From NCBI GenBank assembly GCA_959347315.1, contig OY365806.1:35249526-35313525 (forward strand): a DNA stretch of 64,000 nt, in the 5' to 3' direction. The notes under the pieces are model-generated. The model ran no database searches and was not told the origin of the DNA. It saw only the letters and a program-made list of their open reading frames with translations. This document shows, in pieces, positions 38,470-50,047 of the stretch (positions are counted from its first letter, which is position 1; each line of letters begins with the position of its first letter). The position numbers were made by a program, and so were the translations under genes. The DNA comes from Bimastos eiseni (Eukaryota; Annelida; Clitellata; Crassiclitellata; Lumbricidae).

Positions 38470-39533
38470 TGGTGATGTGATCTCCAGACCATGGTCTTGG
38501 TCTTGAGACCGGAAAACTGTGGTCTCGGTCTTGACCTTGAATGCATCGGTCTTGGTCTTGTCTTGGTCTTAAAGAAGCAGTCTTGGGATTGGTCTACGTC
38601 TTAAACGAGTGGTTTTGATCATTTGCCATACTAGGTCTCCAATAATCGAAAATAACCCACATATATCGACATCGATATTGTATGTGCACACGATTGTAAT
38701 CAGGGTATAACCGGAAATTGCCTCGGACATTCACCTCGGCCGAATATCCCGCGTTTTAGGACTATTCGGAAGTATTCGCCTCGACACATATTACACACAC
38801 AAATAGTTAAAACAAACAAAAATTTATTCAATAATTGTTCACAAACATTCAACAATCTAAAATCGAAAATTAATCATTTAAAGCCATAGTAGTAGTCAAT
38901 ACAAGCATCAACATTTATTTTGCTAATTTTTCATTAACCGAGACGATGAAAGTGACGAAAGTCGAATATTTTATGCTTTGCCTGCAGAAGGCACTCGCTG
39001 GGTCAGAGTTTCAACTACTATTCGATTTGTACCCAGATCCGGCACATAGCGTACCGAATCCAAATACTCGGATTCAGTACTCGGTGAAAATTGTCTACTC
39101 GGTTATGCCCTAACTGCAATCGATTTATGATGTGCTGGTCAAACTTTTGTCAATGTGACCCGGTGGCTAGTCGCAACACTTCTGCCATGATGTGGTCAGT
39201 GTCCTTCTGGATATTTATAAAAATATTGATAGAGAAAAAAAGGCATTTGCATTAGAGCCAGCCACTTAAAATTTACTTTCACAAATTTTAGGGTTTTGAC
39301 ACAATCTAATCTAATCTACCACGGGAATAAAAACTTATGTAACTTGTTTCTGGCAAAATGTAATACACATGTAAGCATCTTATTTGATACGCAAGATAAT
39401 AATACATGCTTGCAAAATATAATAAGTATCTGATCCCAATAGTATCCAACTTGGTCTTGGTTTGGATCACTTAATTGGTTTTGGTGTTGCACCGCTCGGT
39501 CTTGAATTGCTGGTCTTGTCATTCTTGCACACA
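38470..39533. mobile_element. hAT-type element of the TCTTGGTCTCG family, interrupted
   Basis: 38470-38700 and 39113-39533 match the element at 49238-50039 (GTCTTGGTCTTGAGACCGGAAAACTGTGGTC-type start, CACTTAATTGG near the end). A second element (38701-39112) is inserted in it. End positions are approximate and no clear target duplication was found for the outer element. Confidence 0.75.
38701..39112. mobile_element. 412-base hAT-type element nested in another element
   Basis: Ends CAGGGTATAACCGG and, in reverse complement, TAGGGCATAACCGAG. Flanked by ATTGTAAT (38693-38700) and ACTGCAAT (39113-39120), 6 of 8 identical, both differences C/T. The empty site is kept in the paralogous outer element at about 49483 (CGATTGTTATCGATTTATGA). 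A second full copy lies at 54239-54644. Confidence 0.9.
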
Positions 39534-40581
39534 AAATTGGTGCAGGTCGATGATAACCCCAAGAATATAATTTCGGATCTTTCGCTTTACAAGTTAAGCT
39601 AAACGTAAAATTTTGTGTTTAGTTTATACCTAAATAAGTACATAAAAATAACTACTGGAATTAAAGTTCTATAGGAACAATAATCGACCTACCAGTAATT
39701 ATTTACGAGAGAAACAAGTTAACCAAACAACTAAAGCAGTTTAAACACACCGGCATCATAACAGCAACACCGTCGACATCATCATCCATCAAAATTGTCT
39801 GTTGTGTAGCGCATTACGTCGAGCAGTAAAGCATCGGCATCTTGAATAGTTTTTTTTATTGACATCATATGATACATGGCGAAAAGACAGAAAGTAATTA
39901 AGCCAGCACACACACCCTATTTGACCTGGTTCAAACTTTGATTATCCGATAGTCGTATATGCTTTATTGGAACATGACACTTGCCTGCTTGTTGAATGTA
40001 TAATCAAGCTTAGGCCTATATGCTTACTATAATGTAAATGTGTATTGCGAAGCGAAGAATATGAAGATAGGCCACGTTATATGTCATCACGAATATCGTC
40101 ACGAACTATATAAATTCCTTCAGATAGCAAACCGATGCACAGTGGCGGGCTCGCGCATACAAGTAGGCCTAGGCCTAGAACCATGCAGCCATCGGATTCT
40201 CGGAGCCGGAGAACGATAACACTGATATTCAGAGTGTCTAGATCAAGTTGAGTCGATAGACCTATGGTAGATCGACCGCTGACACGTTGCGAAGAGTAGC
40301 CTATAGAGTCCTCGATGGTAGAAGATGACGCACGACCGACATCATGCACACGAAACACGCCGAGAAGCAAAATTTGTCCGTGTATCGATAGGTAGATTGA
40401 AAAGTCAGGCCTTGAAAACATGTCAGATACAGAGCGTGGCGACGTAGGTTTCTGAAGTAGGCTAATTGGTATCTTAAACAACTTCTAACATGCTCATCGT
40501 TCTTTGTGCTGGAATCATTGTTGACCAGCGTTGGACAGCGTTTTCATTGAAAGTGATTTATCGCAGCACTCATATACGCTG

Positions 40582-40596
40582 GGTGTGTGTATGTGT

Positions 40597-40640
<44 letters not shown>
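40582..40640. repeat. (GT)n microsatellite
   Basis: GT run of about 58 bases with two AT interruptions, between DRC7 and GNPNAT1. Confidence 0.95.
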
Positions 40641-40642
<2 letters not shown>

Positions 40643-42206
40643 CTTAGAGCCTTAGATAACAGATTATACAAACTTAATAAAATTATTTATACCAGCTGTA
40701 TCTATTAATAAGAGTAGAGGACCAGCGTTGAGCCAACCATTTCCGGTTTTCGGTGTGAAGCGTGTATTTGTTCTTGCGGTAAAATTATACAGCTAGGGTT
40801 GTTAAGGCTGTATTATTGCTTGAAACTTTTATTTAAACGGCTTTTCCTATGTCGGTCAGTATTTAAGCATTATTGTGCATTTAACAGTTTAAGTAATAAG
40901 GTTTTAAGTTTTTATATTGTTTATTTTAGCAAATTTTCTTAACCATATTAATTTTACTGAAAGTTTATGTGTAAAGAAGCCCACAGGTTCTTCTGAATCT
41001 AAAGCGACAGTACTGTCTCGACAGAGCTCATTTTTCAATGGTTGGAACGGACCAGATCCTTCGCCACCGCTGTCCGTTTGAATGGGTGATATGCTGTAGT
41101 CTTTATTAACCCAAACTGCTAAGGAATGAGGGCCTTCAGCAAGCCGGACGTCATTATTTCAAGGATCCTTACTCGGTAGTCCATTGAATCGTGTACCAAT
41201 CATTCATTACAAAGATCTATACAGCACCTCTTTAAGGCTTCATGTTCCGCAAGAAAAAGCACTGGGAGTGCGACTGTGCATGTCTGTCTATATCTTTTGG
41301 TCGTGCTGCTTTCAATTGTTTTACAGTGTAATACATATGTATTTATTTTATTATATTCGTAAATTTATTCAGTGCCACTCGCAGTGTACTTCAATCAGAG
41401 GCACTCCCATTTCCAGAGGAAATAATAAGGCTGTCTTTAGGCATAGAAAGGATGTAGGGAGGGCCCCAGTTTGACGTAATGAGCGAGTCATGGGAGGAAA
41501 GTGGTTCCATAGAGTAGAGCAAATAAAAGCAAAGAGGTAATGTAAGTCCTGGCTAATGAGACAAAGAAGTAAAGGTGAAAGAGGAACGTTGTATTGCTCT
41601 GAACTGTCTCAACTAGAAGTAATGGGAGCAAGTAAAGTTGGCAATGTGAGCAGTAACCTTGAGTGCGGTGTCTAGAAGTAAGCCTTGAAGGTCATGGAGA
41701 AGAGAAGTTCACACCAAGACAGGCAAAGTCAAGTATAATATGTTGTGTGCTGCGCAGATGCAAAGATAGTCTACTTGACTTACTACGATGTTTGTCTGCC
41801 ATTGTGCCAATATGCGAGCCATTTGATTTCCTTGACTTTAGAATTATGATTTGGGGAAATAGGGAGAAATTTCTGAAGCCTGTCACAAAGGACAATAATT
41901 GGTTTGGAAATGTGGAGTTTATAAGTACTTAATTAGTATGAATTGTTATTGACCTCATTTTCCTCTTTACTTCTGGTCTCTTCCCACAAAAGTCTTCAGT
42001 GTTCACTTGATGAAGTTTTATATGACTTAGCTCAGCTAAGCCCATCTGCACTAGTGGATTAGAAGTCTTGAAATGTGTTTCTGTATGTGCCTGACACATA
42101 CTTTTGCATATTCAGATGTATGCACAGGAACTTTTTTTAACTTAAAATTTGTCTGTTTGTAATTATTGTTACCAGATTTACTGATTTGAACTCAAACGGC
42201 AGAACT

Positions 42207-45200
42207 ATGGATGAAAGGCATTCTGAGGTAATTGTTTAATTTGGGCTGAAAATAATACTAATAATATCTGTAATTTTTCATTATTATTGCAATCATTATT
42301 AATGTGTGCAAAGTCATACAGAAATGCCTATCTGAGGCACTTAAATGCATTGAGAGGTACTGTATATGTCGGATTCACTTCCATTGACTGATGGTTATGG
42401 GTGTCAACATTGTTCAAATTGAAATATCCTTCTACAGTTGCCATTGGGAAGGAAGCAGCAGCAGCAAGAGCCAGGTTGTATTATCAGAAGGTTCGATCAT
42501 AGCAAGGCTGCATTATTGCAAGTTTGCATTATCACCATACTTATGCCATACTTAAATTTGATTGGGAATCTACTGTAATTGTAATTGAACATTTATATAG
42601 CTCCACTCAGAGAGCAAAACAAGGCTTTGACGATCTCTTTGCTAGCTAGCCTATGTAATGTTGAATGTCATCATAAGCAGAACAGTTTTTTCCCGATCCC
42701 TGTATGTTTTTGCTATGCCCGCTCATCATTGCAGATTTTCTACCCATTTCCACAGGACTACATCACATTCTATGCAAAGAATTTTCTCCAATTTAATATA
42801 AAAACATTTTTAGTTTACGAAGCTATTTTTATTGCTGATTGAGTTAATAAAGCACACACATAGAAACAGATTATCTTGTCAACAGTTTGAATTAACCAAC
42901 TCCTCACTGTTTCTGACTAGTTGACATATTCTGGAAATAAAAATCTCCAAGTTCTCAACATCACCCTGAACTACCAGAATTTCATTTGAGATCATTATTG
43001 TAGCTCTAAGATTGGCTAGTGACTACTATGTTAACCCTTTAATGACCCGTGCATAGTAAAACCATAAGGCATAATCAATTACGCTGGTTGTTAAGGGTTA
43101 AATATTAATTCATCTACATTGGCAAGCTGATAAAATAGCCAAATATTGTTGGTTGAACAATAATTAATTTTTAGACAAGATATGGTCGATTTTTATTAAC
43201 AGTTGTTTATGGTGCACTTAAGTTGCTGTACTTTATAGTCTATGCAGTGTATTGAGGTATAAGGTATAATAGTTTTTATCCCTAGGCATTCGATTAGATC
43301 GAGCTATTCTTTGAATTATGGTTGTAGAATGGTGTGGGTGATACATTTCTCTTTGATCCGGTGCTTCTGGAGAGAATTGAGTGGGAGAATAAAAAGGCTT
43401 CGTATAAGCACAAGATATCTCCGCAGTTTCCTGGCCAAGACCTTGTCCTTCGACCCCTCTCGCTGCTTGACTACGATCTTGGTTGGTGATAAAAGTAACA
43501 TTGGTTCTTATCAGCATGCCTTGCTAACTTTGTTAAATGGCATTTAGGTATTTAAAGTGTAAAGATATATTATGATGGTAGTAAGGACAAGAAGAAGAAA
43601 TTGCGAGGAGGAAATGAAAAACAGGATAATGCAGATTTGGAGGCATAAGAAATGAAATTATGATAAAAATATTTCCATTATGTATTTTCAGTAGTTTTCT
43701 TTTATGCAAACTTTGTCAAGTCTGTAAACTTAGTTCTAAGCAAGGTTTTATTGCATAAAAGCAATTTAAGTGAGGAGGATAGTGAATGATGTGAGGAGGT
43801 GAGGTATTGAAAGACATATCAATAATGAAGAAATTTTTGAAATTACAGACATACTTGTATTGTGCTCAACCATGTTATATCTTTTTAACATAAAAGCATT
43901 ATCAAACTTACAAGCGTGGTGCAAAAACAGTAGTGATGATGATGACGATGAGAAAGTAGATGATGTTGAAGAGGTAGTTTAGAAAATATTTACATAAAAC
44001 TTTTGCAAGAAGACATAGCTTTGTTTCTATGGATTGTTTAGGTTTCATGAATTTGCTCTCACAGCTGACAAAAATAGGAGATGTTTCACGGGAACAGTTT
44101 GAAGGTTAGCAGCTTTTATGTGCTTCAGTTCCTGGTGTTTTACAGAGAAGCAATTCATTTTATTTGGAGTGCCTGGGTGATGCCGGCAACAAAAATAAAA
44201 CAGACGCAGTGTTGTTGCATGAAGGTACACTTACGTAACTGCTATATGGCAGCATTTGCGGCATATGAAGGAAACCTATTTAATTCTGTCTCAAACATTT
44301 GATTTTATCCATTTACACAAAAATTCAAATTGATGCAGCAGCAGTGTATTCTAGCCTGTTCTGCAATGTTCTGAAATTACATGAAGCCATAACAGCAGTA
44401 ACTGTATGATGCTGGCATGATTCAACTCAAATTGTAAAGTCTGTCAAGGGTGGATTATGTTGCTTTTGCCACCACCTTGTGTGTAGTTGTTCAGAATATT
44501 GTGTACCTACGTCTGAAGGTGTGGTCATTGTTGTGGTTAACACTTTAGCAACAAGCGAATACTAGAAGCGACTGGGAAACCAATGTAGCTCATCGTTAAG
44601 GAGAACTGGTAATGGCTGCCATGCAGACAACGGAGACGGGAAAGAAAGACATTAGTCCTAAATTGAGTTTGTGATTGGTAGATGCAGCAGATTGTGAAAA
44701 CCGCTGTGCATGGAATTGTTAGCAATTTACGTTTATTTGCTGACTGACCGGACCAGCATTGTTTCACACTCATGCTGCAATTAGTGCGGACATGACAACA
44801 ACAATGCCAAAAGCAACAAGGCATTGTTTCCATAATGAGTGCACAGTGAATGTTATGAAATGCTCCAGGGTTATAACCTCTGATCAGGGCTGTCAAAAGG
44901 TGTTGATATCACGGCCTGGGTACCCTTCGATCCGCCAAGCGGGTACCAGACCGAGCGGACATTTTTTTAGGAAATGTAGGGAATTGCGCATTTTTACAGA
45001 ATGTCGGGCATCTGAAAACCAATTTCGTTGCCTGAGCAGTCAGATAATATGATCGATGGAACATTTTATGTTCAGGTAAAATCGCGAATTTTACAAAATG
45101 TTGGGTACCCTAGAACCAATTTTTTTGCTCGGGCAGTCAGCCTCGAGCGCGTACCCAGGTGCCCGTTGACAGCCTTACATCTGACATGGAAATGTACAAC

Positions 45201-46478
45201 ATTTGAGTTATACCTGAAAAAATTTTTTCTTGTGAGTTGTTTTTTTGTTGTAGAGCGATTTTTGAAGATGAAGTCTTGCCTTGATACGTATTATGTGATG
45301 GTTATCGAAAACACAGATCAAAGTAAAATCATTGGAACGGCGACTTTGGTCGTAGAACAAAAGTTCATACGTGGAGCTTCCTGTGTGAGTTGTTTATTTT
45401 TGCAATTTATATAGTGCCAGCGTTAGTTATGCCATTTACAGTTATTTATGTAATGTACTTACTGTGCATGATAGGACAAAACATCTGAGTAGTGAGACTA
45501 GTGTGTGCTCTTCCTGTGTCGGGCTATGGAGTCTGCTCAGCAGGCTCAATCCTGCAATCAATGGATTGGCCCAGCATTCTAATATATGAACATATCACTT
45601 GTCCAAGTCTAAATGGACTACATGAAAATGTAAAATGACAGCTGTGCTTATCATTGTGTAACAACCTAAAGCGATTAGATGCTCCAATAGTTTTGCACTT
45701 GTAGCCTAGCTTTCCCAAGAATCTACATTTGCTCCTTCCCGTGGTATAATAACTTCATGAACTAAGACCGGCTTCATGAGACCGGATGTGACGCTAAGGC
45801 CAGGTCTTGATGCATAACATCAGTAACATGTACAAACAAATTAATTTCTGTTTCAGAGAGGTAGAATCGAGGATGTTGTGGTCTCTGAAGACTACCGAGG
45901 AAAAGAACTTGGAAAGCTGTGAGTGGCCAAACTTAGTCTACTGTACTGTGTTGTATATTATTGGTTTGTGATGTGTGCTCTATTTATGACAATGTCCTTT
46001 TGTATGATGGTATTTTGTTCCATATTGTGTGGTTGCTATAAATTGTAATGTGCTGTCCATTGTATTTCAATGTACTAATTACTCTATTTTTACTGCATTA
46101 CATCCATGTTGTAGTGGCACTTTCGGTTTATGAATGAATTGAGGAAATGTTTTTGATTTACTTGCCTGATGGATCAATTATTTGTGTGATTTGGCTAATA
46201 ATTATTAATTGTAGCAATTAACAGTTTTAGTTTTGGTAGTTCTAAAAAAATTGTATTGTAAATTTTATTACAAAGTTTATTATTTTCGACTGACATTTGA
46301 CCTTTTGACAGATTTATTATATTATTCCAGGTTGGTGGATACAGCAACATTGCTTGGTAAGGAGGTAAAATGCTACAAAATCTCACTTGAATGCAAAGAG
46401 CACAACGTCTCCTTCTACAAGACATTTGGATATGACCCGGATGAACAGTTATTCATGGTGCAGCGTTTCCACGATTAA
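42207..46478 (+). CDS. GNPNAT1: Glucosamine 6-phosphate N-acetyltransferase, six exons
   Basis: This enzyme moves an acetyl group from acetyl-CoA to glucosamine 6-phosphate, a step in cytosolic UDP-GlcNAc synthesis. Exons: 42207-42227 (tentative, MDERHSE), 43328-43481, 44042-44104, 45254-45384, 45857-45918, 46331-46478. Phases join cleanly and predict 192 residues; human has 184. Recognisable blocks in order are LFDPVLLERIEW, DLVLRPLSLLDYD, LSQLTKIGDVSREQF, GTATLVVEQKFI, GRIEDVVVSEDYRGKELGKL and NVSFYKTFGYDPDE. The R137-G-K-E-L-G142 segment is the GNAT acetyl-CoA pyrophosphate loop. All joins from exon 2 onward are strong. The 7-residue first exon rests only on phase, an ATG and a GTAATT donor, so the true start could lie elsewhere. 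It is transcribed away from DRC7. Intron 3 carries a short DNA transposon (44885-45177). Confidence 0.94.
44885..45177. mobile_element. 293-base MITE in GNPNAT1 intron 3
   Basis: Ends CAGGGCTGTCAA and TTGACAGCCTTA (reverse complement TAAGGCTGTCAA). Flanking 8-mers CCTCTGAT and CATCTGAC agree at 6 of 8, a hAT-type footprint. The interior has two related segments around GGGTACC. Confidence 0.75.
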
Positions 46479-48769
46479 TTGTTTCTGGTTTTTATTTTGC
46501 TTTAGTTCGTAATTATTTAGTTCTGTACATATTTTTCATTTGTAATATAGGATTTTGTGGGAAATGAGATGTATCTCTTGTCAGAATTCCTTCCTTACTG
46601 ATAATGTGCTTTCCTGTCCAATGCTTTGTTCATGGTTTGAATCCATGTGTTTTATGAGGTGTATCTGGTGGGATTATTATTATATGGCATTTGACAGCAC
46701 AAATAATTAGTTGCATTTTTAAAAGTTTATGACACATTTGATATGCCAGTGTTGTATCTGCATTTTGCTTGAAAAATCTTTTAATACCTGGGATTGTGTG
46801 TCTTTAAAGAGTTGCAGTTAAGCTTGTTTTGTCAGTGGAGTGTAGGGTGATGTTGGCTGATGTGAACTGGATTTGCAGATGAACTACTCATGTATGGTGT
46901 TACCATTTGAGTTGGCTAAAATAACCTTCATGCAAGCCCATGCTTCTGGTGTTTGCTTTGTATGGGGTGTGTTGTAAGTGAGCAGTTGTCCTATGTTATC
47001 CTACGTAATTATTGGATGCACCTCCAGAGATGAATGGTCCTAAAATATTTCAATTGGTGATTTGGTGTAAGTCTTTAGAACGCCTATGAGACTTGTGTTG
47101 GACTTTGTAATGATAGGTAATTGACTCAGCTGAGAAAGACTTTTTGTTGCATTTTTGTTTGTTTGTAATATTATCATATTTATTTAATGATGTTTGGGTT
47201 TGCCATCTTTTATCATTTCTGTTGTGGTCTAGAGACAAAGTACTATGAAATAATGAGTGATGAAAATGATGATGATGAACACTGTGACAGCAATTGCTGT
47301 GTTGGTGGTGGTGTTAGAAGTTATCACGTAGCCAAAATCATTCCATGCTTTAATATGTTCTAACACAACTGCACAAAATTATGTCAGATCAAACATACAC
47401 TGGCTTATGTTATACTTGCTTATGATATACATCTTTGAAGCATGTTTCTGAAATAGTCGTTGGAAGCCTGGCCTTGTTACCAAGACTTTGCGAGTCGAAG
47501 GCCAAGAAAGCAAGAAATCAGAATTAAATGCATGGGACTAGTTGATTAATTATTATATAATACAGTAGACAATATTAAAGGCACTTACTTCCCTTGAGTG
47601 TTTAATAAAACTGCACTACATAAATATTCATACACTTGCATTAGGAGTTTCCAGTGTGCATGCGTACTATTTATTTCTGACCTCATCATGGACCGAGTGT
47701 ATACTATTGAATCTCTGTTTATATCTGAATTTATCTAGGCTTGTTTAATAAGCTTGAATGACGATGAACTTTACTATATAATAAAGAAGGTAAGAAATAA
47801 GGTTCACGGGTAACTGTTTTTAAAAATTTGTGATTGATTGTATGTTCCTTGATTTGATTGGTAATACTATCTTGGTATATTCTCGATTGTTTGCATGTTT
47901 ATCAACATTTTCCCTTTGTGATTTTGGCGCTAGGAGATGATCTGATCCTAACACACAGGTCAGAGGCTGGTATTCTAAGATAAATCATTTATAGTACTAT
48001 GAATGCCCACAAGGCTGAACGTGATGGAACAATGGTTGTGCCTAAGTAAAACTGATGTTCCACCGAAAGTTGGATGGATCCAATAGTTAAGCTTCGTGTA
48101 GGTTTATATCTATAAGAAAGGTTTTTACACTGTTTTGTAGAAGAAGCTAAAGATGGAACTTTGGCAAATCGGGTCAATACCATCTTCCTATGCCCCATCT
48201 AAATTTGGGAGGAGCCATGATTGGAGTGGCTAACTTATCATACTTTGGCTGATATTTGATACATCTGTGTTACATTAAGTGCAATTCAGTAATGTCTAAC
48301 ACTCTTAGGACATTTAGCCTGTAAATCTCTGCGCCTATCTCAATACAACTGGAAATTGCTGAATAATAATAAAAATAATATATTCTTTATTAATTCAAAC
48401 TTACAATTAAGCAGTTAGATTACATGACCTAATGGTAACAAGCAATAACAAGTTTGACATCCTTTTTCAAATTTAAGTGTATGGCAGCCATGCAAGGTGT
48501 CATTTGATTCATGTTGTCCTACTTTATTGTGTCCGCTGTGTGAATTTTACGTTGGACTTCTTTTGCACTATATCGTATCAGACAAAGTCTGGCTGTCATA
48601 ATAATATATTTTCATATAGTAGTTTTATATTCTCTAAAAAGTACTCCTGTACTTTTAACAAAATCATAAAAGTACTAAAAAGTAAGGGTCCTGCATAACC
48701 CTACTGAAAACTGTCTTCCAATAGATGAAAACCGTGAGTGATATATAGGTGACACATTCATATAATTCG
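46479..48769. other. Region downstream of GNPNAT1
   Basis: Presumed 3' UTR then spacer. No coding pattern recognised; an AATAAA lies near 47600 but its use cannot be shown. Confidence 0.4.
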
Positions 48770-48945
48770 CAATTGTGGGTCCCCGTGTTTGGAACAACCT
48801 CCCATCTGACTTGTGCAACCTGTCTGGCTCTTTCCATAAACTTCTCAAGACTTTCCTTCTTGACCCCGCCTGGGTCGGGAGCGCCTCTGAATAGTTATCT
48901 TAAAGAGGTGCTATAAAAATTGAATTGATTGTTTGATTGAAAATG
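48770..48945 (+). pseudogene. LINE ORF2 C-terminus with 3' tail
   Basis: Frame reads VGPRVWNNLPSDL then FHKLLKTFLLDPAWVGSAPE and a stop. It is followed by TTATCTTAAAGAGGTGCTAT, AAAATTGAATTGATTG. This is the complete 3' end of the LINE family whose tail recurs through the window. Confidence 0.85.
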
Positions 48946-49237
48946 CTGTGAAAGATATTGAATACCCCAAAAGTAGCACAAGCCGATGCAATGCTGGGGT
49001 TCCACCTCCACCTCCATTGTCCACTCCAGGCTTAATTTGCTGTAAATCTCTCTTCTTTCACTTTGACTGTGACACCACCTGAAGTTCCTTTAATTCATCC
49101 CAGCATTGATCTCGCACAGTAGGCTTATTCTCATTAGGAGATCCGACATCTATATTCTCCATGTTATCGAAACAATTGAGTGAAAATGAAAATCTCAGAG
49201 CAGGTGAGCCTATCGACAATGTAGTATCCATACAAAC

Positions 49238-50039
49238 CTGGGATGTGGCCGTGGGACTGCAGTCTTGGTCTCGAGACCGGAAAACTGTGGTCTTGGTCTC
49301 GAATGCATTGGTCTTGGTCATGGTCTCGAATGCGTCGGTCTTGGTCTTAAAGGAACGATCTTGGGATTGGTCTCCGTCTTAGATAACTTGTTCTTGGTCA
49401 TTTGCCGTATCAGCAATTTCTATGATATTTGTCAGTTATTTTCGATTTTAAGACACACCGGTGTTTAGGCGGCCCTATGCGATTGTTATCGATTTATGAC
49501 GTGCTGACCGTCTGTATGTACATGTTATTGTGGCAAAAAAGGCATTTGCAACGGAACCAGTCATTTCAAACTTTGCTTTCACAAATTTCAAGGTTTTGGA
49601 ACAATCTAATAATTATGTGGTCGGCCACGTGTAGTCACTATTAACCTACAATTCCGAGTACACTGTACAAGTAGGCCTAGGCCTACATCATTCAAGCGGA
49701 ACGTTAATCTACTTGTATACAGATGTCTTAAAGTATTTACCTATCCTATACTGTAATCAATTCAAAGTATGATATTCTCAGTCCGAAGCCAATTAAAGGC
49801 CGAACCCGCAAAAGTTCAAACTGGCCGGTAAAACTGCTTCTGGACCATTATTAAGATTAGCATTTTTCAGCAATAAAATTAATGTTTTACGCATGGTATT
49901 CCGCTTTAGCGTCTTAATAAATTGAATTGTTCATAAACAAGAGTATCGGTCTTGGTCTCGGACCACTTAATTGGTCTTGGTCTCGGACCACCCGGTCTTG
50001 GTCTTGGACCTTTCGGTCTTGGTCTAGTGCCCAACACTG
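49238..50039. mobile_element. 802-base hAT-type element with perfect target duplication
   Basis: The right end in reverse complement is CAGTGTTGGGCACTAGACC. The left end is CTGGGATGTGGCCGTGGGAC, degenerate in its first bases. Flanking duplications ATACAAAC at 49230-49237 and 50040-50047 are identical. CTTGGTCTCG-like words are repeated many times inward from both ends. No transposase. Confidence 0.9.
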
Positions 50040-50047
50040 ATACAAAC

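Larger units (their letters stand above)
37222..42206. other. Divergent spacer between DRC7 and GNPNAT1
   Basis: About 5 kb containing the nested transposons (38.5-39.5 kb), a (GT)n tract and a LINE/SINE tail at 37440-37480 (GGGGTGCTATATAAATG). Short open frames at 40077-40481 (minus) and 41184-41474 (plus) have no family pattern I recognise. Promoters of both genes must lie here, but no motif stands out. Confidence 0.5.

Noticed and set aside
40077..40481. 134-codon minus-strand ORF as a gene
   Set aside because: No recognisable domain, no supporting splice context, and composition like the surrounding spacer.
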